Source: Rebecca billardiae RCC1528
Taxonomy: Eukaryota > Haptophyta
NCBI GenBank assembly: GCA_965240325.2
Contig: OZ251237.1
Coordinates: 558,001 to 622,000 of the forward strand
Length of the DNA: 64,000 bases
Direction of reading: 5' to 3'
A program made the position numbers and the translations under genes. Below are positions 59,201 through 64,000 of the stretch, in pieces. Below the pieces are notes generated by a model. That model was not told the origin of the DNA. It did no database searches and worked only from the letters and a program-made list of their open reading frames with translations. Positions within the stretch are counted from its first letter, which is position 1, and every line of letters begins with the position of its first letter.

Positions 59201-59927
59201 GCCTTCGTGGGCCGACCGGGCGGGCGCGCGGCGCGCGCGGCGCGTGCGGCCCACGCCCGACTCCGGTCGAGCGCCGGCGGCGAGGCGCGCGAGCGGTCGA
59301 TGGGCAAGGCCTCCGTCACGAGGCGGGCCGGGCGCGGACAGAGCGGACTGCCGTGCCTGCCCCAGCCCTCCGCGCGGGATCCGCCGCCAAACGCGCTCGA
59401 GAGCGCCCATCCAAGCCCAGCGGCCGTCCGTGCGCGAGCGCAGCCGCTGCGCCGCCGCAGACCGGCACAGAACGCGCGCGGCGCACCGCCTCGGGCGTCG
59501 AGGCGAGGGAGCCCGGCTCGCTACAGCCTGTGGCGGACACGCTCGCCCAGGCGCGGCCGACCGAACGCGCTCGACTCGCTCACGCGCCCGCCGAGCGGGC
59601 GCGCGAACCTCGCGCGCCGCGCCGCCCGGGTCGCGCCGGCCGCGTGCCGAGCGCACGGGCGGCGAGCAGGCCGCGAGCCGGGCCGAGCGCGCGCGGCGGG
59701 CTCCTACGCGCGGCTGGCAGCCCGCGCCGCCCGAGCGCGCGGCCTCGCGGTGGCGCCAGTGGCCGCGAGGCTGCGGCCCGCGCGGCGGCGCGCGGCCGCC
59801 ACTGCGCGCCCACTGGCGCGCAGCGCGCGGAAAGGTACCACGGCGCTTTTCAGAAGCGGCGAAAGCGCGACTTCGACGGCGCGCGTCCCGCGCGCAAATC
59901 GAGGGCTGAGCCCTTCTTGGGGGGGGG
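59201..59927 (+). repeat. 727-bp inverted repeat, right copy
   Basis: Near-identical inverted counterpart of 56356-57082, ending in a G run (59919-59927). The Era GTPase start codon lies 107 bp beyond this end, so both copies have their G-run end pointing at a downstream gene start. Confidence 0.9.
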
Positions 59928-60034
59928 AGGGTGGTCGCGTCGTCGACTCGCCCGTGCATTCAAAAAATAGAAAACCCGCGGATTGCGCGCGAAAAGAACG
60001 CGCCTCCAGAATGATACAATAGCCGCGAGCCAGC

Positions 60035-61183
60035 ATGGCGGTCGGCTCGCGACTCCTGTGCTCGCTCGCGGTGTCGCTCGGCACCCGGCCGATGCGAACG
60101 CGCATGCACGCTGCGGACTCGGTCGATGCGCCTGGCCTTGGGGATTACGATGCTCCGTCCAGCGGGCTGCCGCCCGCACCGGCGGGCGCCGAGCGCGCGC
60201 ACCGCGCGGGCTTTGTCTCGATCGTCGGCAGCCCAAACGTGGGTAAGTCCACGCTGATGAACCGCTTGCTCGGCGAGCACATGAGCATCGTCACGCCGAA
60301 GGCATCGACGACTCGGCAGCGTATTATGGGCATCGCGAATGAGCCCGACTGGCAGATCGTCTACTCGGACACGCCGGGTGTCGTCAAGCCCAAGTACAAG
60401 CTACACCAGGGGATGATGAGCGCCGTCCGCTGCGCCATCGAGGACGCGGACATCATCCTCTTCGTCACCGACGTGCTCGAGAGCGGGTTCCGGGACGAGA
60501 AGATGCTCTCGCGCGTGCAGCGTGCCTCGGTCCCGGTCCTGCTCATCATCAACAAGGTGGACCTCCTTGATCGCCCACAGCGCGGCCGCGCGCGAAAACG
60601 CGCGCCGCGCGCTCCGCCTGGTGCCGCCGCCGCCGCCGCTGACGACGACACGGGCGGCGAGGAGAAGGACGGCCCGCCGCCGATGGACCTGCCCGGGATC
60701 CGAGCGTGGTGGTCCCGCGTGCTGCCCGACGCGGAGGTGCACGAGGTCTCCGCGCGCAACGGCTCGAACGTCGAGCTCGTGCTCGAGCGCGTGCTGCACC
60801 TTCTCCCTGAGCACCCTCCGTTCTACGACAAGGCGCAGCTCTCCGACCGGCCCGAGAAATTCTTCGCCGCCGAGTTCGTGCGCGAGCAGATCTTCGAGAC
60901 GTACGAGGACGAGGTGCCGTACTCGTGCGAGGTGGTCGTCGAGAGCTTCAAGGAGCTCGACAACAAGATCGTCTGCGAGGCCGCCGTGCACGTCATGCGC
61001 GATTCGCAGAAGGGGATCGTGATCGGACACAAGGGCCAGAAAATCAAGGAGGTGACGGAGCGCGCGCAGCGCTCGCTGTACCGCTTCTTCGGCAAGCGCT
61101 TCGACCTGCGCCTGCGGGTGAAGGTGAGCAAGGGCTGGAGGGCGGACGATGCGCTGCTGCGCGAGTTCGGCTACCTAATGTGA
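60035..61183 (+). CDS. ERA: Era-type GTPase with KH domain, probably organellar
   Basis: 382 residues, single exon. An N-terminal extension of about 58 residues rich in Ala, Arg, Ser and Met suggests organelle targeting. The GTPase has G1 GSPNVGKST (about 66-74), the switch region TTRQRIMGI, G3 DTPG, G4 NKVD and a G5-like VSARNG. A ~35-residue Ala/Asp/Pro-rich insertion lies between G4 and G5 that is not in bacterial Era (about 300 residues). A KH domain follows, with the Era signature VIGHKGQKIKEV and a C terminus reading GWRADDALLREFGYL. Era binds the 3' end of small-subunit rRNA and assists ribosome assembly; here mitochondrial or plastid ribosomes are inferred. Confidence 0.9.
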   Translation: MAVGSRLLCSLAVSLGTRPMRTRMHAADSVDAPGLGDYDAPSSGLPPAPAGAERAHRAGFVSIVGSPNVGKSTLMNRLLGEHMSIVTPKASTTRQRIMGIANEPDWQIVYSDTPGVVKPKYKLHQGMMSAVRCAIEDADIILFVTDVLESGFRDEKMLSRVQRASVPVLLIINKVDLLDRPQRGRARKRAPRAPPGAAAAAADDDTGGEEKDGPPPMDLPGIRAWWSRVLPDAEVHEVSARNGSNVELVLERVLHLLPEHPPFYDKAQLSDRPEKFFAAEFVREQIFETYEDEVPYSCEVVVESFKELDNKIVCEAAVHVMRDSQKGIVIGHKGQKIKEVTERAQRSLYRFFGKRFDLRLRVKVSKGWRADDALLREFGYLM

Positions 61184-62634
61184 CGGTGCGAGCTCAAGGC
61201 CCGCGGTGCCGGTAACTTGTGGGCTGCGTGTACAGTAAGTACCAGTACGTACGCGTTGGCGTTGGCGGCGTTAGCCGCGCTGGCGCCAGTCAGGTGCCGC
61301 TGCTCATCGCATATGCGCGCTGCGGACATTGACAGGCTGCTGAGGCTTGTCGCCGCCTCCACCTCATCAGCACGTCTGGGTGGCAGCAGGTCCCGCGTCT
61401 CAGTCCGGATTCGCTCCGCCACTGCTGGTAGTGGCGCTGCCTGGCGCCGGTCGGTCCGCGCAGCGTGCGCGGCAGCGCGCGGCGTGCGCGCGTCGTGTGC
61501 GCAGCCGTGCGCGCGCGTCGCGCCACATACGCGGCGCAGCAAAGTGATGTTGACGACGTGCGTTCGATCTGTGCGCTGATGATGCTGATCATTGACGAGC
61601 GCGCAGATTAAAATATATACTGATGCGACGATGCATCGTCATCGCCGATCATTCTGCGCTGCTGCTAACTACTGTCTACTGAGGCTGAGCCGCCGCCGGA
61701 GGCCGCTGGCCAGGCGGATCGGAGTTTGAGAGTTTCGGACGGATCGTCTTCAGTAGAGTGAGTGAGTGAAGTAAGAGTCTTCACTCACGACTCACTCTTA
61801 TTAGGAATATATTCTGAATTAGTATTATAATAATAATAATAATGTCGTAGTCATTATCGATCATGGCCCGCGGTGCAGGGCGGAGCGCGTAGCGTGGAGC
61901 CCCGCCGGGGGCCCTCACTACGTTGTCAAAAAGCAGATCTTTTGATCAAAGAAAAGGGGACGGGGGACGATTTTGAGGGCTGTTGGAGGGTGAGTTTTCG
62001 CTTTTTCGAGGGGTACATTCGCCCATTGCTCTGCATTAGCAAGACGCGATTGACGAAATAGCCGCGCCCGGGCCATTTCGCATATGTCGATGGACGGACG
62101 TGCATTTGTCAGTATATCTGGGTGAACGAATCTGCGATTTGTTGTAAATCTTCATAGCATATTGCCAAATAGGACGAGGACCCAGCGCGTGCGCTGGAGG
62201 TCCTGGGCTCCTGGCAAAAAGTCTTCGTCAAGTACTCAACTTTACTAACGACGAACCTTTATTGCGCGGTGCCAAATTACTCAACTTTACACCTGAATGA
62301 CCCCAGTGGGCGGAAATGGCCATATCTCCCGGAGATCGGGAGTACTCACACGTGTGAGTCATGTTTCGTCCTTTTTCCCGAGACGTTGATTGGTCAAACG
62401 CTCAGCATTCTATGTCCACAATTCCATATCGACACAACACAACTCCTACCAACCTGTGTACTAAAAACCTTGGGTTAGCTGCACAACGACCAATCAGCGC
62501 GCAGCGAGCGGAGAGACTCGAAAACCGAGAATCACTCACGCATTTACTATGATGTTTGCTCTTCGCCCATGCCAACTTTGCTATTGACAAAAACGCAGCG
62601 GCTTGGTTACGACCCATAGAAAGACGACCACCAA
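61184..62634. other. Intergenic with A/T-rich stretch and one dispersed repeat
   Basis: 1.45 kb. 61600-61860 is A/T-rich, with an AATAATAATAATAAT run and the palindromic pair AGAGTGAGTGAGTGAAG/CTTCACTCACGACTCACTCT near 61754-61798. The element at 61862-62045 is listed separately. 62100-62560 shows only short frames. Confidence 0.5.
61862..62045 (+). repeat. Dispersed ~180-bp element, copy 2
   Basis: Begins ATCATGGCCCGCGGTGCAGG and carries GATCTTTTGATC and GGGGACGGGGGACGATTTT in the same order as the reverse complement of 7700-7872. It has diverged by substitutions and small indels, so the two copies are not recent. Confidence 0.6.
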
Positions 62635-63928
62635 TCAGCACACAGCAAACGAGACAACCTTCACTTTCGAGCGGGCGAAAGGAGCTTTGGCCTTCAACCC
62701 GCAGGCATATGCGTTCTGGCGCTGGCCTTCGTTCGGCGCCCGAGCATCATCGGTAGACGTGTGGCGTGCCGGCCCACGGTCCGCCGCCCTCGCCCTGCTC
62801 ATCTTCATCGTCTCCTCATCCTCCTCGTCGTCCGCGCCGCCGCCGTGCGCCAGCGCCTCCGCCAGCGCGGCGCCGCGCAGGTGCTCGCGGAACAGCACGA
62901 CGGCGCCAGAGCGCGCCGGCCGGCGTGGCGCCGGCGGGCGGGCGCGCGGCGCTCAGCGCGGTGCCGAGCAGCCCGCCGAGCGCGCGCAGCTGCGCACCCG
63001 CCGGCAGCTCGAGCAGCGCCGCGTGGCACGCGCCCGCGCCGGCGGCGCCGAGCTCCGCGCACAGCACGGACAGCCCTCGTGCCCACGCCGCCGCGCGCCC
63101 GCCCGCGCCCGCGGCGTGCAGCGCGCCGAGCGCGGCGCCGAGCGCGGCGCGCGCTGCGGACGTGTCGGCGGCGCACAGCGCACCCGCCACCGCGCCCAGT
63201 GCACACGCGGCACACGCGAGCAGCTTGAGCACGCTCGCGCATGCCAACTGCGAGTGCGGAGGCGCTGGGCGCCGAGCTGGCGAAGCGCGGCGCCGAGCTC
63301 GACGCGCTGCGCGACGCGGAGACGGACGCGCTGGGCGCGCGTGGCGCCCTCGTCGCGACGCCCCGTGCAGCAGCTCGAGCAGCCAGCTGTGGAGTAGACG
63401 GCCGTCGAGGCGATCGGCGCCGGGCGCCAGCGCGCACGGGCTCAGCCCGTGCCGCTGGCTCGGGCCGCCGCAGCCGTCTTCGAGGCCGACGCGGCGGAGG
63501 AGGCGGCGGGCGAGCACGGCGGCGCGGTGGAGCAGGCGCGCACGCGCGGCGGCAGGCGCGACGCGCCGCTCGCCTCGTTCCACCCCGAGCTCCGCTCGGT
63601 CTCGGTGCGCGGCTGCCGGCAGCGCAGGCCGGGGCAGCACTGCGCGGCGCGCGCTCTCGCTCCGTCTGCCGGCACGAGGTGCGCCGGCTGAGTGAGCGAC
63701 CAGCGGCCCGTCGTCGAGCGCATGGCGCCGCGCGAGCACGTCAAGCAGACTGTGCGCCCGCACGCGCGCACGCGCTGGCCCGCGCCGCGCGGCGCCTATC
63801 GCCCTGCCTGCGCGCGCGCGCCGCCCCGCGGCGGCCGCTTCCCCGCGCGGCGGCCCGCCGGCGACAGTCCTCGGCCCGCCGGCCCGGTGGGCGGTAACTG
63901 AGTTGTGGCGGTGGCAGCTCCGAGGCAA
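62635..63928 (-). CDS. Possible minus-strand gene with Ala/Leu-rich helical repeats, poorly resolved
   Basis: A minus-strand frame from 63928 to 62816 contains Ala/Leu-rich helices (LACASVLKLLACAACALGAV, ARAALGAALGALHAAGAGGR, ARGLSVLCAELGAAGAG, LLELPAGAQLRALGGLLGTA) suggestive of an alpha-solenoid. Near 62900 the protein-like sequence continues in another frame (VVLFREHLRGAALAEALAHG, then DDEEDEE) to a stop at 62635. The frame change means either a short unseen intron, an indel or chance. The upstream part (before 63250) reads poorly and the start is uncertain. No family was recognised. Confidence 0.35.
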
Positions 63929-63953
63929 ACGAACTGTTACACATGTCCGACTG

Positions 63954-63997
63954 AGACAGCAGCCGACGGAGGGTGCACCGCGGGCCCCTAACTGCGT
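63954..63997 (-). repeat. Inverted copy of the short element at 6215-6262
   Basis: The reverse complement carries GGGCCCGCGGT-GCACCCTCCG as at 6215-6262, lacking a 4-bp GGCG. The window ends 3 bp beyond, so the full extent of the repeat is unknown. Confidence 0.65.
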
Positions 63998-64000
63998 TGG

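Overview
This window is nuclear DNA from a GC-rich, intron-containing, flagellated unicellular eukaryote, most likely a haptophyte alga. The evidence is GT-AG introns of about 80-240 bp with very GC-rich interiors, strong G/C third-position bias, long secreted proteins with Pro/Ser/Ala linkers, a plant-type gamma-carbonic-anhydrase-like protein, a plant/protist-style PPR protein fused to a methyltransferase, and several axoneme and basal-body genes. The taxonomic call is inference; a pelagophyte or other GC-rich alga is not excluded. Genes lie on both strands in no operon-like order, and many are close head-to-head pairs.

Layout. 1-6 kb: two paralogous secreted or surface proteins made of a repeated Cys-rich module, von Willebrand D-like domains and Pro-rich linkers. 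6-8.3 kb: repeat-bearing intergenic DNA with a decayed piece of the same Cys-rich module. 8.3-16.9 kb: a divergent pair of nuclear-pore/mRNA-export genes, NDC1-like on the minus strand and a CCCH/SAC3-GANP/FG-repeat protein on the plus strand, with starts 138 bp apart. 17-18.3 kb: gamma-CA-like protein. 19.2-24.3 kb: a five-exon PAS/response-regulator/PAS/ankyrin protein with an elastin-like tail. 24.7-25.6 kb: a frame-disrupted XK-related membrane protein. 26.6-27.5 kb: CRAL-TRIO protein. 28-41.4 kb: a run rich in cilium and cell-division genes (DNAAF4-like, Dpy-30-like, CYB5D1-like, a mitochondrial carrier, CEP162-like, SPC24).

41.4-44 kb is gene-poor. 44-47.7 kb holds a PPR-TrmB fusion divergent from an unrecognised protein. 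49-51.5 kb encodes an unusual N-terminally membrane-anchored, divergent actin. 51.6-54.1 kb contains a 50-60 bp inverted repeat, decayed coding sequence and what looks like a truncated non-LTR retrotransposon protein. 54.6-59.9 kb has a coiled-coil protein of flagellar-associated style and a near-identical pair of 727-bp inverted repeats around a 2.1-kb spacer. 60-61.2 kb is an organelle-type Era GTPase. 61.2-64 kb is intergenic DNA carrying an inverted copy of a repeat seen near 7.8 kb, then a poorly resolved minus-strand gene.

The strongest candidates for something undescribed are the membrane-anchored actin with substitutions at several nucleotide-pocket positions, the nuclear-pore gene pair with its composite CCCH-SAC3-FG protein, the PAS-REC-PAS-ANK-elastin-like protein, and the 727-bp inverted duplication that abuts the 5' ends of two divergent genes. 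All domain names come from reading the translations by eye; no database search was run. No rRNA, tRNA or CRISPR array was recognised.
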